Assembly (NCBI RefSeq): GCF_036884655.1
Contig: NC_088339.1
Location: 30,217,001-30,281,000 of the forward strand
DNA from: Musa acuminata AAA Group
Lineage: Eukaryota > Streptophyta > Magnoliopsida > Zingiberales > Musaceae
Direction of reading: 5' to 3'
DNA: 64,000 nt
A program made the position numbers and the translations under genes. The notes under the pieces were generated by a model. It saw nothing but the letters and a program-made list of their open reading frames with translations, was not told the DNA's origin and did not search any database. Positions 51,310 through 64,000 of this stretch are shown one piece after another (positions within the stretch are counted from its first letter, which is position 1; every line of letters begins with the position of its first letter).

Positions 51310-51805
51310 TAATATTTTGATGATCTTTGTACTTTAAAATTTTATATTGATATCCTTATAGTTATGAAAGCAAAATATCTATATCTATTTACACTAATGT
51401 TACTGATTTTACTAATAAAAATATAAATATAAAATATAAAAAATAATTTTAACATTTCAGTTAACAGTGACGAATGACGACATTGCTAGGATCGTAGATG
51501 ACTGTTATGGATAATAAGAGCGACGAGAGAGATGAGGGCCACTCTATATTTACATGGACATCGACATAATTGTCGAGCAATGTCACTTTACATCTATATC
51601 GACGTCGATACAATTGTTTGAGTGATCCTCATATTTCATTCGTATCGTTCGTCACAATATTAAAATTATCTTTTTATTTTATATTTTTATTAATAAAACT
51701 GTTAATAATGTTAGGATAAATATAAGCATATATGTTTTATTTTCATAATTATAAATATATCAATATAACTCTTTAAAATATAGGGATTGAAATGCTATGA
51801 ATAGT
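51310..51805. mobile_element. MITE-like element with long imperfect inverted repeats
   Basis: The left arm of about 150 bp (TTTATATTGATATCCTTATA, then ACTAATAAAAATATAAATAT and ATAATTTTAACAT) is matched in reverse by the right arm (51.65-51.80 kb), which on the other strand reads TTATATTGATATATTTATAA, TTAATAAAAATATAAAATA and ATAATTTTAATAT. A core of about 180 bp separates them and has no coding capacity. The size and long AT-rich arms fit a foldback or MITE element. Exact ends and target-site duplication were not resolved. Confidence 0.65.
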
Positions 51806-52609
51806 TAAAAATAAATACTTAATTAGCTCGAACCAATGCACCGTGGAGAAGAACGACTTGAACTCCTATCCCGCCACCGACCGACATGGTTCCTCCAACT
51901 CCGGCGGCTGCCTACTAAAGCGAGAGATTTAGTGAGAGAAATACAGCTTTCTCTCCTCCAGATTAGCGATTTCTATTTCCTGTAAGTCTACTGCTGCAAA
52001 TGATGGTAAGTTGTTCTTACTACCAACTTCAAAGATTTAGGTGATTCGAGCTTGATCATCGAAAGAACTTCCAGCATCTCCGTCGATGATGCAAAGGTTT
52101 TTACTCCCATCTCCGGAAAGAGCCAAATGACTCTCCGATCATGAAATGGATACGACTAGGCTCGTCGGAAGAAACCAGCCAAGTGGCAGCAGTACACACG
52201 TGAAGCATGCTGACCCATGACGTGATTGGCTTTGAACCGTGTTATAATTGCTAAAATAAAGTGAAGAATCTTTAGACGAAGGGACAAGTGGTACAGAATG
52301 GTGACTTCTTACTGGGTTCTAAGGACCCCCACAAATAGGACCTGTCGGGAACCTTTCGTCCTCCATTTGCCTTTTCTTTGTCCGAAGAGATGAAAAATGA
52401 AAGAAATAGTATTCCTGGAGAAGGAAAATAAAATGAAATCTATGATGCCTCATCTTTTTTATCATTTGATTCACGTGAATTGTATTTGATTCACGTGAAT
52501 TGTATCTGTATATTCCTGTGGCGACTAAATTGGAAAAAAAAAATATGATGGATCATCATTATCTACTAGAAGGATTTATTATATTATAACAAATGATATA
52601 AGAGCATAA

Positions 52610-53110
52610 GCGAACAAAAAAAGTAAGAGATGATTATTGATGAATAGAATTGGAGGCATATCCCATCCTCCTTAAGCACATCTTCTCCTAAAAGATAAAA
52701 GTCAACATCATAATTTAATATCAGAGTAGAAACAAAAAAAATAAGAAATGACTTTATGGAAAAAATTGAAGGCATATCCCATCCTACTTGAAGGCATATT
52801 TTGCTCTAATAGATATAGTCAACACCATAATTTGATATTAGAGTAGAGACAAAAACTAAAAAATGACTATTTGTGAATAAAATTGAAAGCATATCTCATC
52901 CTTCTTGAAGATATATCTTGTCCTAATAGACAAAGTCATCATCATAATTTGATATCATAGTAGAAATGCAAAATAGGAAATGACTATTCATGAATAAAAT
53001 TAGGCATATTTCATCCTAAAAGATAGAATAACACTATAAAAAGAAAAATAAAAAATAAAAAATAAAAAATGATTATTCAAGAATTAAATTGAAAGCATAT
53101 ATCATCCATA
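52610..53110. repeat. Minisatellite, unit about 115 bp, about 4.5 copies
   Basis: Each unit holds AAATGACTATTxxTGAATA or a variant, AAATTGAAxGCATAT, CATCCT, and CATAATTTGATAT-AGAGTAGA. Unit starts lie near 52629, 52744, 52859, 52977 and 53067, the last being shortened. No coding capacity. Confidence 0.8.
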
Positions 53111-53655
53111 CATCTTGTCTTAATAGGTGGAGAATTGAAAGCATATTATGAAATTACAATTATGGTGTAACGCGACAATGTCCATCTATTACCGCCACGA
53201 TCATTAAGCTAGGCCTTAGTTATGGGTACTTAAATTATTTAGCTGTACTAGTCTTTATATCTAACATCTTTGGACTAACTACAATAATTCTCCAGTGTTC
53301 ATGGATACCCTAAATCTAGTCATTGTCATGCTAATATATCCTTACAGTGATGTTTAATCACCTCTGCTTCTAAGGGCATTCATATAACCTATATTCCCTA
53401 AATCTTAAGATAATGTCCATACTGCCAATTTTATTCATTCCATGGTCAATTTTATCATTCCATTGGTAAAGAAAGAGGATAAATCAACAATGGTAAACTG
53501 CTATGGTAGAGCTCATCAAATCATTATAATTTGAGAAATGCATTACAGATTTAACACCATCTCCCCTGGGAAACAAAAATGAGAACAAACATTGTACCGA
53601 GTGCCATTTGTTTTACAGAAACTTCAGTCACCAAGGAAAGCGTAAACAGTTTATG

Positions 53656-56600
53656 TCAACCAGATGCCAGGATCCAAAACATTACCAGGGAAGATGTGGC
53701 AACCAACAACCATGTGATGAAAGCCATTGCAATGGAGATTTGGTACATGCCACATGAGAGTTGAGGATACTTTTTGCAGAAATGCACATCCCTCACGAAC
53801 AGAACAACCACACCAGCTGAAGAGCACGCGGCTGCAAGTGTGAGTGTCGCTGTTACCTGCATCAAATTAGGATACCTGTTTAAATCTATGAGTAGTTCTA
53901 ATTTGTACTCTCTGTGATAAGTAGGAGAACAAAAGACCTTATAATAATCAACAACATTTTCAAGGGACAGCACAGATTAAGGAGAGTTGAAAATGAATGC
54001 GATGAAGATGTGCTTCGACTAACAAGCGATGCACATGGAGACATTTAGCATATTTCAAAAAGGATAACTTTCAGATTAAGTCAACCAGCTTTGATACTTA
54101 TAATAACTTGGAACTTTTCTGCACTTCTGATCCGAGCTTCTGAGCTTGGATGACTCAGGTACACAACCCCACCAACTAATTCTAGTCATTAAAACAATTG
54201 AAGAAAATATATTAACCCACAACAAAAGGGAAACAACATGGATGAATGAAACTGTAAAATGATCCGTTGATTTCAGGAACCATTCGGGGAAATTGATGGT
54301 TCTTAATGTTCTTCACATTGTACAGGTTCTGGTTTCCAGACTTGTCTAAACTGGATGTAACAAAAAAAAAAGAAATTGGAAAAAGGTGAGGCAATTAGAA
54401 CTTTTAAATGCCATAAACCAAGCAGAACGCTCACAGTTCAGCTTCTTTAAATGGTAGTAAATAAAGAAAAGAAAAGAAAAGATTCTCTATATTCTACAGA
54501 ATGTGGCACTAAAGTTCTTCTGTCATTACTGTTGATGCATTGCACTTGAGTTTCAGGCATAATGATGACAAATAGAGAAGAAAAAAAAGAAGACAAATAG
54601 AGCAAAAGGATGAAAAGAACTTACCCAGTCACCAACTACAAACAAGCTTACTAGCAAAGGATTATGCAAATCTCTTTTGAACTTCAGAGCATGTAAATCA
54701 AGACATAGGAGCCCAAAGCTCCACAAAATTTGTAGTGCCATAGAAGCAACCAAATAGCTGCATGCAAAAGCTGCTGTCAGAATTTTATTCAACATGAGGT
54801 TCAGAAACATCATAGGGTATTTTGAGCACCAATCGAACTTTTCAACAAATAAATTGCGATAATTTTAATTATCTCTAACGTATAATACACTACCTGGCAC
54901 AGTTTCGATGATGAAGAAGCCTTTTATAGCTGAGCTTACAACTATTGGCAAATGTTGTCAAGATCAGGACAAATCTCAAAGGGCTGTATTCTAGATAAAG
55001 TCATAGATCAAGTCATGGATTGTGGGTTCTTTTTATTTCTATTGTTTTCTTGCCTGGATTTAGAAGAGAGCCCCCTATTCTTGACAAACTCTTAAAAGAT
55101 AAACTATAGAATTCTTGAAATCACATTTTCGAGGTGAAACATTAATAGAGCACTTATAGGCATGATATCAACAAATAAACACTAACTAATGTTATGAACA
55201 CAACATGATAATTGGCTATTAAACATTTTGCAGATAGGGGATACAAAGCCTAACATAAGCAGGTATTACACACATAGTAAATTGTGCTCGTATCAATAAA
55301 TGGATAAAATTGTGGCCCCTACAGGCTACATAAGGTAAGAACTCCTGAGTAGTTCTTAAACCTAATATATCAAGCATAAAATTTCAGTTAACCAGAGCAT
55401 GCATGTAAGTGTAATGACGTATACATGGCTCAAAATTAAGTAGATAATGGTAGCCAGTGACATCATACTTATCTTTTATCTAAAATTCTAAATATACACA
55501 CTAGTCCATATCATGTCAAGATTGTTTATTCATTCATTCTAGCGACATTGTAGTTTAAGTTGCGACCAAATTGGTCCCTCTAAAATGCCTATGAGAACTA
55601 TTGTTTCAATCCATAAGCATGTATTCATTTGAAATGTGAAAATCAAGATACTGGCACCAAATATGTTATCCTTCAACTAAATTAAGAAATGAGAAGGATG
55701 GAGCTTTTATGGGTACCCACTAATATTGCGTTATCAAATATCCCACTTGCAAATAAAAAAGATATCTGACATCTTATAGGAAAAGGTGGGTTTCACCAAA
55801 GCCATTGACCATGTTATCCATGTATATACTAATACTCTCTTGTGCTGTATCATCCTGCCTGATTTGACCATTAATAATAATTAAAAAATATCAGAAAACG
55901 ACGGTAGGGAATAATTTTTTCAACAAAATCAGGCACAAACGTTTGGTCTCTGACACTGTATTTATGTGGTTATTTGAACAATTAATGCATTTTCATTTTG
56001 CTTATTTATCCATTCTCTGTTCCAGCCTTGATCGAAGAAGTAACATCCAAAGACAACAATATTCTCGAGTTATCCTATCTCTGCAAACCACTACAAATTC
56101 CAGATATTACTTGTTTTAACAGAAGAGGATACACACCTACTACCAGAGTGCCAGCACTTAATGGAAGCTCAATTTGTTTCCACCTGAATCATTTAGTAAC
56201 AATCTTCTAGACATCTATACATACACTATCAGCTGTGACAAAATTCAATTGTCAGGTACCACAAAACATGCAGGGAACGAAACAGGCAAATCACAGTCAA
56301 AAAAATTCTCCAACAAGGTAGGCGGTACCTTCCAAGCTTGCCCCAAAAGGAGGAAAAAAGAAGAAAGAAAGAGTCTTTCGGTAATAAGAAGCATTAAGAT
56401 ATATTATGAAAAATATTCTGTATGCATATCTAGATTAATCCCATGAGGCCATCAAATTTTCTAGTTCGTTGTTCGACTCTAATAAAACATCTCCACTGTT
56501 GACAAGAACAACCTGCACATATAGGTTTCTTGTAGTAAATGCTATATTACAGCCTATTAACTTCTACCGCAAACCAAAATACTAGAAATATAGAACAGCA

Positions 56601-56870
56601 GAACAAGTAACGAATGCAGAACACAAACAAAGGTTATGTAAATTAATCATAAATGTCCCAAGAAGACATCAATTCTGAGAAACTGAACAATGCACGAACG
56701 ATATCAGATCAATAAAGCATGGGATTCGAGGGTTGCTACCAGAAAGCGGTGTAGCTGGAGAATCCAAAAGCGGAGAGCATCACCCCGATGGAAGCCCCGG
56801 CAAACGCGCACTGCCCGACCCGCAGAAGGAGCCCGCTCCAAGTCCCAGGGCTGCCCACCGCGACCTTCAT
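53656..56870 (-). CDS. CASPL5B: CASP-like membrane protein (CASPL5B type)
   Basis: Three exons (56870-56740, 54757-54625, 53856-53656; 465 nt) encode 154 residues, the usual length for the CASPL5B group. Four membrane segments are visible: [59 protein letters not shown] and [20 protein letters not shown]. The family's conserved start GTWSGL, SYTAFCYL (across intron 1), [23 protein letters not shown] and CGMYQIS are all present. CASP-like proteins sit in the plasma membrane and can form scaffolds; the true CASPs build the Casparian strip, but the 5B group has no settled role. Both introns are long (2.0 and 0.77 kb). The 5' leader at 56.87-57.2 kb is GC-rich. Confidence 0.92.
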
Positions 56871-57463
56871 CTCCTCTTCCTCCTCCAAAGGGACCTTCAG
56901 AAGTACCCTAAATCTCTTCAAATCGTTTCCAGCGGTGAATCCCGGATCAAATTTCCACCTTAATCCCCGAATCCGGTAGCCGATTCCAGCCTCAAACCCT
57001 CGATCACCGATTCGAAGCCGAATTGAAAGCGATCGATCTCGAATTTTTCCAAGACGGGAAACGATGAAGGCGAAATCTAGGACGGCAAAATTAACGAGAC
57101 CACCGCACGGTTGGCGGCATTTGGTCGGAAGCCCATCACCAGGTGTTTGCGAGTTTGCATGGATCTCTGCATAGAAGATTTCGAGTCTTCTCCGTCACCA
57201 GTGGGATTCTTATCGTTTTTTTTTTTCCTATAATTAATCACATTTAATTTTACATTAAAAACAAATTAAAAAAGGGCATTTGAGTGGACCCCAAAGGCAA
57301 TGTTGCGTCCGAGACTCGCTTTGTCGGAATTATAAGGAAAACTCATAATATTAAAAGGTTCTCATGGTTATTATATAAGATATTTAATCAAATACTAATT
57401 TTTTTTAATCATTTTCAACGCTTCATTTGTTATAATATTTTATTTAATTTTTATGAACTAATT

Positions 57464-57504
<41 letters not shown>

Positions 57505-58912
57505 TATGATTTTTTTATTATTTTCATAATAAATAAATATATGATTAATCTCATTAAGGGTTTCATAGTAAATATTTCTAATCTTAAAATGACATAGGAT
57601 AGGAACGTTGGCACTATCGAGAATGCTGAACCTTTGTAACCACATTTAATGGTGCGGGTGCTCATTCTCAAATTCGGTGCTAGTGAAATTTGAGCCTCCT
57701 TAAACATAATAGTATGTATCGGCCTTGGCCTTTATTTTCTTTTCAAATGGTGAATTTTTTTAAAAAATACTTCTTTATTTTTTATTTTTCAGAATGCTCT
57801 TATTTTAAAAAAAATAAAATAATATATTTTTCAAATAATCATTTTATCCCTTTTTGATCATCGCCCTTCATCTATTGTTTAGTTGGGCCTTCGCCCCATT
57901 GGTCGTCACTTGTGACCCTTGCACAAGGGTTCGTCGCCCACAACCCTTGTCATTGATGCTTGTAAACTTGTCTCTTTCCCTTCTTGTTTGTTATTCTCAC
58001 TGCTAGTTGCAGTCCCGATTCCTTCCCTCCTCCGTAGCTTTCATCGTCGGCTGTAGGAAAGGAAGGGGGCGTGCCATTAATTATGAGCGAAAAAGGAGAA
58101 GGGAGTGATCGTATGCCCTCATCGTCAATCGCAAGAGAGTAGGGGAGGAATACGCGAGGAAGGAGAGGAGGCAGCCTACACGTTCTCATTATCGAATGCA
58201 GGGGAGGAAGGAGGAGGGGGGTGCACGTCTTAATTGTTGCCACCTAGTGTGAGGGTCATGAGCGAGACAGTGTAGTGATTGAGCCAATAGGGTCAACAAA
58301 AACGGCCTCTGTACGTTATGAGCAATGACAGATCCAACGAAAGAAGAGATAAATTAATTTTTTCATAAGGGCCGAAGGCACTATGTCGGAAATTCCAAAA
58401 AATAAAAAAGTTTTGTTAGAAAATTCGCCTAACAATAAAATAAAAGGAAATGACCCGTTCTCTACTAATAAAGGCAGATGTACTCATCATTCTGCGTCCA
58501 GATTTGCGGTCTCTTCGGCTATAGTTGCAGGGTGGACAATCAGATTCGTCGATTGTTACAGTATGCATCACCCTAATCGAGCAAAATAAACTTTCTGGGG
58601 ATAATACTCGCAGAAGAAAGTTCAACGCATGAATCTTACAAGTAAAGAGAAGAGGCAAAAGCTGGAACTACATTAGCCAAAATTCCAAAGTCATGACTAT
58701 GACACGTTCCAAATTCATGAACTTAATCTTTGTTACAATTTCGCAAGATCCCAATGTTTGACTGGGACTCTGAAATTTTCAAAGTTTTGACTGGGACTCG
58801 AAATTTTCAAACAACCAATAAATTTTCAGAAGCTTTCTACGTTGATGCTAACAACAACCTACACAAACTTGATTGATGTTGATTTTTGACGCAAAATCAT
58901 CGAAGATAATGA
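56871..58912. other. Upstream region of the CASP-like gene and spacer
   Basis: From 56.87 to 57.2 kb is the GC-rich leader and promoter of the CASP-like gene. An ATC microsatellite lies at 57463-57504. From 57.85 to 58.35 kb there is a purine/pyrimidine-biased, GC-richer stretch (CCCTTGCACAAGGGTTCG, GGAGGAAGGAGGAGG) that looks like decayed repetitive DNA, but I found no ends or domains. Confidence 0.5.
57463..57504. repeat. (ATC)n microsatellite
   Basis: About 13 ATC units. The reverse strand gives an artefactual poly-methionine frame. Confidence 0.95.
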
Positions 58913-61320
58913 CTATGCAACAGGTGGCCTTAGCACATGATCCTGAGAAGTATCAATAGCTGCTGGAGCTGTCCATTGCCACATGCCCATCGGTAGGTAG
59001 TTTGGATACGGAATGGTTTTGCTGTGAGCTGCAGCTGATGTCTCATGGAATGTTGCAGCAGCAGGTTGAGTGATGAACTGGGGTGTGGTGCTAATGACTT
59101 TGAGCATCTCTTCGATCCGTGCTTTCTCAGCCTTTAGCCTCGTCCTCTCATCCCTTAGCTCCACTTTCTCTGCCTACAAGTCATGCCAACCAATCAAAGA
59201 GTAAGAACGTTTTTATGATGTCACTGACACAACATTTATATAAGTGTGTGCATTGATACTCGATAGGATTTTTATTTTTATTTTTTGTTGATCACTGAAT
59301 CCTAGTTGTTAAGGAGTTCCTTGGAAGTTGACTGTATTGACAGAATAAGACGAATGAGAATTGTCCATATGTTGTTCATGACTTGTTTGATCATTCCGAT
59401 TGAAGCCTGAAGAATAGTTTGCAATTTGTAGGAGGTGACAGAGGATCCAAGACACATGTCCTTGTTGATCTTGACCCAAATGCTGAACTAGCGTAATTTA
59501 AAGTGCTATTGAAAATTTTAGATGCCCTGTTTTGAGATGACCATTATGAGTATAACTTTATCCCAGGAACAAATGCAATCTTAAATTTGCATATCAAAAC
59601 TCAGTTTAACTGGCTAGAACTGAAAAATTATTTGTAGAGCTGGAAATGATAATAGATCATCCCTCACCTTCATATTCTTTATAGCATCATGAAGTGCTTC
59701 ATTTGACTCTTCAATCTTCTTTGCTTCATTACGTAAGTGGTTCAACAGACGAGTGGCATCACCCAGAATGGCAAATTTATCTGTCTTAGGAGGCTTCCCA
59801 GGATCCAAGATAGAACAAAGCTCTGTAAATCTGAGCATGTAACAAACACCCTTAATCAGTACAAACATATGCATAACAAGATACCCATAAACAGGCTATT
59901 TTTCCTGTGTGTCACCAAATGCACATGAGCTACACATACCGACAGTTAAGTCTATCCCTTCGTATTTTCTCCCGGCAAGCTTTTGTCCCTGGTACAGCAC
60001 AGGACTCGGCACGAGGTCTGCAGAACAGTAACACAGGAAGAATTCACATCAAAGTGTAAAAAAAAGATAGAAAGAAAATGAGAAAAATATTGGCAAAGTA
60101 TGCAATCATCTGGGCTACATAATAAACTGAGTTAAATCATCGAGGTACTTAGCTTTTGCTTCAAAGTAGCACAAAATAAAATGGCTAAACTAATTCATTT
60201 ATGTCATATTTAATACTATGCATATTTCCTCACATATTTTACAACTCATTCAAAATCAAGTCATGTGGGGAACATACTCTATTAACATTGGAAAAATCAT
60301 GAAAATAGCATAATCAGAAAATAGATGCAAAACTGGTGAAGTACTTCTGCTTTACCAAGATTTGAGTGTCTTCTATATGTGGTTATAAAGAACATGATTA
60401 TGAAGGCAAGTCTTTTAAAAGAAAACAGAAATGCAAGTCAAGCTGAAACAACAAACATATAGAGTTTTTGCTATATAGTAGTTGTTTATCATGAAACAAT
60501 CACAAAAAAGACTTAACCTATCCTTACAATTTTATGATCTTCTCACCTTTAATGGAACACTCAATTAGAAAACAAAGTTGCTTCATACCGTTTTCTCAGG
60601 TTACCATTATTTGGACGGTTGTCCTCCTTGCGCAAGGCATCAAACCCAAGCATTGCGCTGCACATGACACGCTAGAGTAAGGAACATCATACTGATGAAC
60701 TATAGATTTATTTGATTAAGGAAACACTATCAAGAATCATGGAAATGTAAACTATAAAATCTCGAGCATCCTGATACATCAACTGAGTCACTAATTTGTG
60801 GAGGCATGGATTAAGGAGCATAACTACAGAGGTTAAGGGGGATCATACAAAGTAGCCCTTTTGTCAAATCTTTTCTCTTTCTGTTCAATGGAATGCTATT
60901 AATTAAGCCAACACAAAGAACCTAATACATCAAGTTGATCATAGAACATGATATCCATTCTGCTCGAGAGATACTAGCAATATATATGCTTGATCCAAAC
61001 ACCGATGCCTTTGTTTCCACTTGCAAAGCAACCAGAGCTGGAAACTAGCTAAAATGGTGCTTCGTTTTCAGTATAGAACGAATCCAAGAATATTGTTCAA
61101 CGCATTAGAACAAAATATGTGAACTCTCAACAACGACCGGTTTCAGAAGCTATTACATAAATCAAGAAAACACCGGGTGGAACACACGAAAAAATCACCT
61201 TGAAGCCGAAGGATCGTCGACGACCTGGGGCGCCCAGATGAAATCCGAGGCGTGCACATCCTCCATGAACCCTCCGTAGTTTATAATCCACCCCCCGCCG
61301 GCGTTCGGATTGGAGCCCAT
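58913..61320 (-). CDS. ILR3-like: ILR3-like bHLH transcription factor (subgroup IVc)
   Basis: Five exons (61320-61199, 60657-60589, 60017-59940, 59830-59668, 59173-58913; 693 nt) encode 230 residues, close to the 234 of Arabidopsis ILR3. After a variable N-terminus (MGSNPNAGGGWIINYGGF) come RKRPRAESC, the basic region KACREKIRRDRLN, the helix-loop-helix (FTELCSILDPGKPPKTDKFA, ILGDATRLLNHLRNEA) and a leucine-zipper-like coiled coil (AEKVELRDERTRLKAEKARI). The end MGMWQW...DTSQDHVLRPPVA is the signature C-terminus of subgroup IVc (ILR3, bHLH104, bHLH115). These nuclear factors form dimers that control iron-deficiency genes and are targets of BTS-type E3 ligases through the C-terminus. The bHLH is split over two exons by an intron after NCR, as in the family. 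Confidence 0.93.
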
Positions 61321-64000
61321 ATCTTCCAATAAATCACCGTCAAAAAAATTCCCCCAAAACACAACAAAAACAGCTAAAATATTGAATCCTGAACTCCAAG
61401 TTCAAAGATGAAGCTGAAGCATCCGGGAGCGCTGGGGATCGGCTACAAATCCAAAGAATAATCCGGTGCCTAGTAGAGGAAGGAGGAGTTCGGTGTGCTT
61501 GCTTCTTTGGTTTGTTTTCTCCATCTTTTCAAATGAGGATTTATTGGCTTCAATTATCATTACGGAGGAGGGTAAATTGTCCCTGGGGCTCATGATAGTT
61601 AGCCTTCTCCAAAACCACGCTGTGCGATGGTAGGGCGTATCAACCATCGCCACCCGTCGCCATGAGTGCGGCACACTTCATGCGTAATGCTAGTAAAGTG
61701 TACCATTTGTTATTGCACACTTAAACGGGCATACGTTCTGCCACGCCACCGCGGCTAAAAGAGATCGAAGATAGGGTGACACATTCGACATCGAGAAACG
61801 TTGTTCCGCCGGTACACATGAATGACTGGTTTACTGTTAGTTGATTCGAGTCTCCAACCAAGCAACCCTTCTTCCCCAACGAGGCTGCGGGTCTCATTTG
61901 GGGTTACGAAGGGGCACCGTTACTAGCGCCGTCCGCGGAAGAAGAGATCGAATGCACGTACAACTGTACGCGTAAGAGATAAGGATAACGACGCCAACCC
62001 CGACTCAGTCGAGGAGACGAGTCTCCGGTCGTATGGGCATGACGAGCATAAAGAATGCATAGTAACCTCTGGTTATGGTAGAAGTCAATGCTGGGATGCG
62101 GCGTCATCGAAGGAAGAAACTGTTTTTTATTCGAACTTTATGCGTTCGAATTATATAAATAGACATCATTTTCGCCCACTTGTGAAATATTTTTACTAAG
62201 ATATTATTTTTTTATATATGAATATGGGTACATCATAGGATATATAATTGTGTTGGTGGTGCTTCCTAGAAAGATACCTACTACGTTCGAGCTGTTGTTG
62301 GAACTTGTGAACCCCTTATGCCCACCCTCCCTGAAGGCCTTGACTCAACCAGTCCAACTACGAGAGACCTTGCGATTGACATTGTTCCAGTCAATTGTGA
62401 CTTCGATCGTAATATTACTGGTGGGGGGCCACTGTTTGACCGGGGAAGCCCGTCCCCGGTGTCGAGCCTCTGACCTCTCGTTCTATGGGCCCCACCATGT
62501 GTTGGGTTCGGCTGAGGCGCGTGGCCGGCTGTGGCGTGTGCCTCGCACGTTATGAGCGTGAAATCCAATGAATGTCGCCGTAGAACAGGCTCGAACAGCT
62601 CATGAATCCGACCACATCAAGAGATCGCATCATTCTTCTTCGCTTGCTTTTCGCGAACAGGCTAGCGGCATCTTTTACCACATCAAGACCGAATCTCAAA
62701 GCATGATGAACGTAGATCTGACGCTGGCTTGCCAAACATCCACCGGGTTCATTCTCGGAACCTGTTAAACTGATGCGTCATATTAATTATCCGTATCTTC
62801 ACGGAAACAATCATTAGACTTGAAGAGATAATGTGACATTAAAACGCGTCAAATTTCACTATTTTTCCATCGTTTTAATCAATTGCAAGTAAACGTAAGA
62901 GACATCGACTAATTAACTGTCTTTTGACAGTAAGATTCGAAAGTTCTCTCAAAATTAACCAGTTGGTTGTTTCCCCTTTGTCATAATTAAAAAAAAAAAT
63001 CTTTCACAAAAATAATAGAACACATTTTTAAAAAATCTAAATTTTTATTTTTTTTTTCTTATAGATCTTTTTTTTTACTTTATTTATGTAGAATAATATT
63101 TATTTTTTTAAATATGATATTATTGCTATAGCTGTTTGTCACTATTGTGAGATCCTCGTCGTCGTCCTCATAACCTCGACCCCATTACCTTCGCATGGTC
63201 ACTTCCACCCCTTCGTATAGCTATTATCTTTGTCCGTTATGCCTCTTCACATATCGACTAATCTTCTTATCGTTTCTCTCATCACCCTCTTCTCCAAGAA
63301 GGGGAGATAAGGAACAAGAGGATAACGTGACCACTAACTGTTTAAGAATGGGTGAGGGATAGTGCTGATAGCCTTACCCTTTGCTTATCCCTTACTTCCT
63401 TCGTACACTTTCATCTCGCTCGTTCCCATGTTGTTAGCACCATCTATCCCTCATTGTCCTTGGAGATAGGGGTAACAATGAGAGAGTAATAAGCAAAAAG
63501 GATGAAGGCTTCACAAAAGTGAGGCTAAGGCTCTATGTATAGTAATCTTGTAGATAATGATAGTGGCCATGATAAAAAAGACATGCTCAAATAATATGAC
63601 GAATATAATGAGTTGATGATGAAAACCTTACAATGTGAAAGGCAACTCACAATGGAGCATGAGTAGCGTAGAGAGATGACTACGATGGGGCAACGAGGCG
63701 AAGGGGGTCATCACAGAGAATGACCAAAGGAATTGGAAACGTGAAACTTTTGTCAGAAAAAAATAAAAAAATAGAAAAAAATAAAAAGAAAAACGTTTTG
63801 TCAGAAAAAATTGGAAACGTGAAAGTTTTTAAAGGAATTTGTCTAAAATAATAATATTTGAATATATGACTGACAACATTTTGGTCGTATGAGGCGGCGT
63901 CACAATTTAGGCTGTGGAAAATTTTCGAAGATGACGAATGCGTTTTCAAATTTTGAAAACAGAAACAACGTTAAGTTTCTACGAATCGTGTTTCCGTCGA
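61321..64000. other. Upstream region of the ILR3-like gene and spacer, no gene recognised
   Basis: The first few hundred bases must hold the promoter of the ILR3-like gene. At 62.25-62.77 kb a GC-richer stretch has overlapping frames on both strands, none with a known domain. From 62.98 to 63.1 kb it is A/T homopolymer-rich. At 63.73-63.83 kb a pair of direct repeats contains GGAAACGTGAAA and TTTTGTCAGAAAAAA. I cannot assign any of this to a named element. Confidence 0.45.

Larger units (their letters stand above)
50747..53655. other. 3' flank of GMPP and intergenic spacer with repeats
   Basis: The GMPP 3' untranslated region probably ends near 50.9-51.0 kb (AATAAG and AATGAGAA-like signals). 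After it come a MITE-like inverted repeat (51.31-51.81 kb) and a minisatellite (52.6-53.1 kb), listed separately. The 51.84-52.5 kb stretch is unremarkable, with a small direct repeat of TTTGATTCACGTGAATTGTA at 52466-52504. No gene is seen. Confidence 0.6.

Noticed and set aside
57451..57645. Open frame with a methionine run on the minus strand
   Set aside because: It is an artefact of the ATC microsatellite.
62250..62770. Overlapping frames on both strands suggesting a gene or LTR
   Set aside because: No family resemblance in any frame and no paired terminal repeat seen in the window.
1..64000. CRISPR arrays, rRNA or bacterial-type operons
   Set aside because: Nothing of this kind is present; repeats are microsatellites, minisatellites and transposon arms typical of plant nuclear DNA. 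tRNA genes could not be excluded without a structure scan.

Overview
This is nuclear DNA from a flowering plant. The evidence is spliced genes with AT-rich introns, plant-only families (SUPERMAN-like zinc finger, LONESOME HIGHWAY-type bHLH, CASP-like membrane protein, malectin-like LRR receptor kinases), decayed transposons and many microsatellites. The gene style would fit a monocot such as banana, but that is inference; no single sequence feature proves the genus. Exon borders below were placed by hand from GT/GC...AG sites and reading-frame continuity. Each multi-exon model sums to a whole number of codons.

Layout. (1) 1-506, minus: a SUPERMAN-type C2H2 repressor, nearly complete but cut by the window edge. 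(2) 5.9-12.0 kb, minus: a ten-exon LHW-like bHLH factor. (3) 12-19.6 kb: gene-poor, with one small plant protein gene at 17.3 kb. (4) 19.6-45.6 kb, all minus: a tandem cluster of malectin-like receptor genes. From left to right these are a malectin-only copy (A), a broken copy (B) abutting an EIX2-like receptor-protein fragment, a second malectin-only copy (C), a full receptor kinase (D) and another full receptor kinase (E). (5) 48-50.7 kb, plus: GDP-mannose pyrophosphorylase. (6) 53.7-56.9 kb, minus: a CASP-like membrane protein. (7) 58.9-61.3 kb, minus: an ILR3-like bHLH of the iron-response subgroup. (8) 61.3-64 kb: no gene recognised.

The cluster is the most unusual part. Copies A and C are near-duplicates. 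Each keeps a signal peptide and the whole malectin-like ectodomain, then stops before the LRR, transmembrane and kinase exons, so each would give a secreted ectodomain of 366 residues. D and E keep all 13 coding exons. The order A-B-C-D suggests that a unit of malectin-only copy plus kinase copy was duplicated, and that B is the decayed partner of A. Copy C carries in its second intron a roughly 1 kb element with inverted ends. This element has picked up a piece of a DUF3537 membrane-protein gene, much like a Pack-MULE. D and E share a non-canonical GC-AG intron and an enlarged loop between kinase strand beta-3 and helix alpha-C. Segmental duplication of the spacers, a LINE remnant and several tandem repeats show how active the locus has been.

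The genes outside the cluster look like ordinary single-copy genes with developmental, wall/ascorbate, membrane and iron-homeostasis roles, and have no evident functional link to it.
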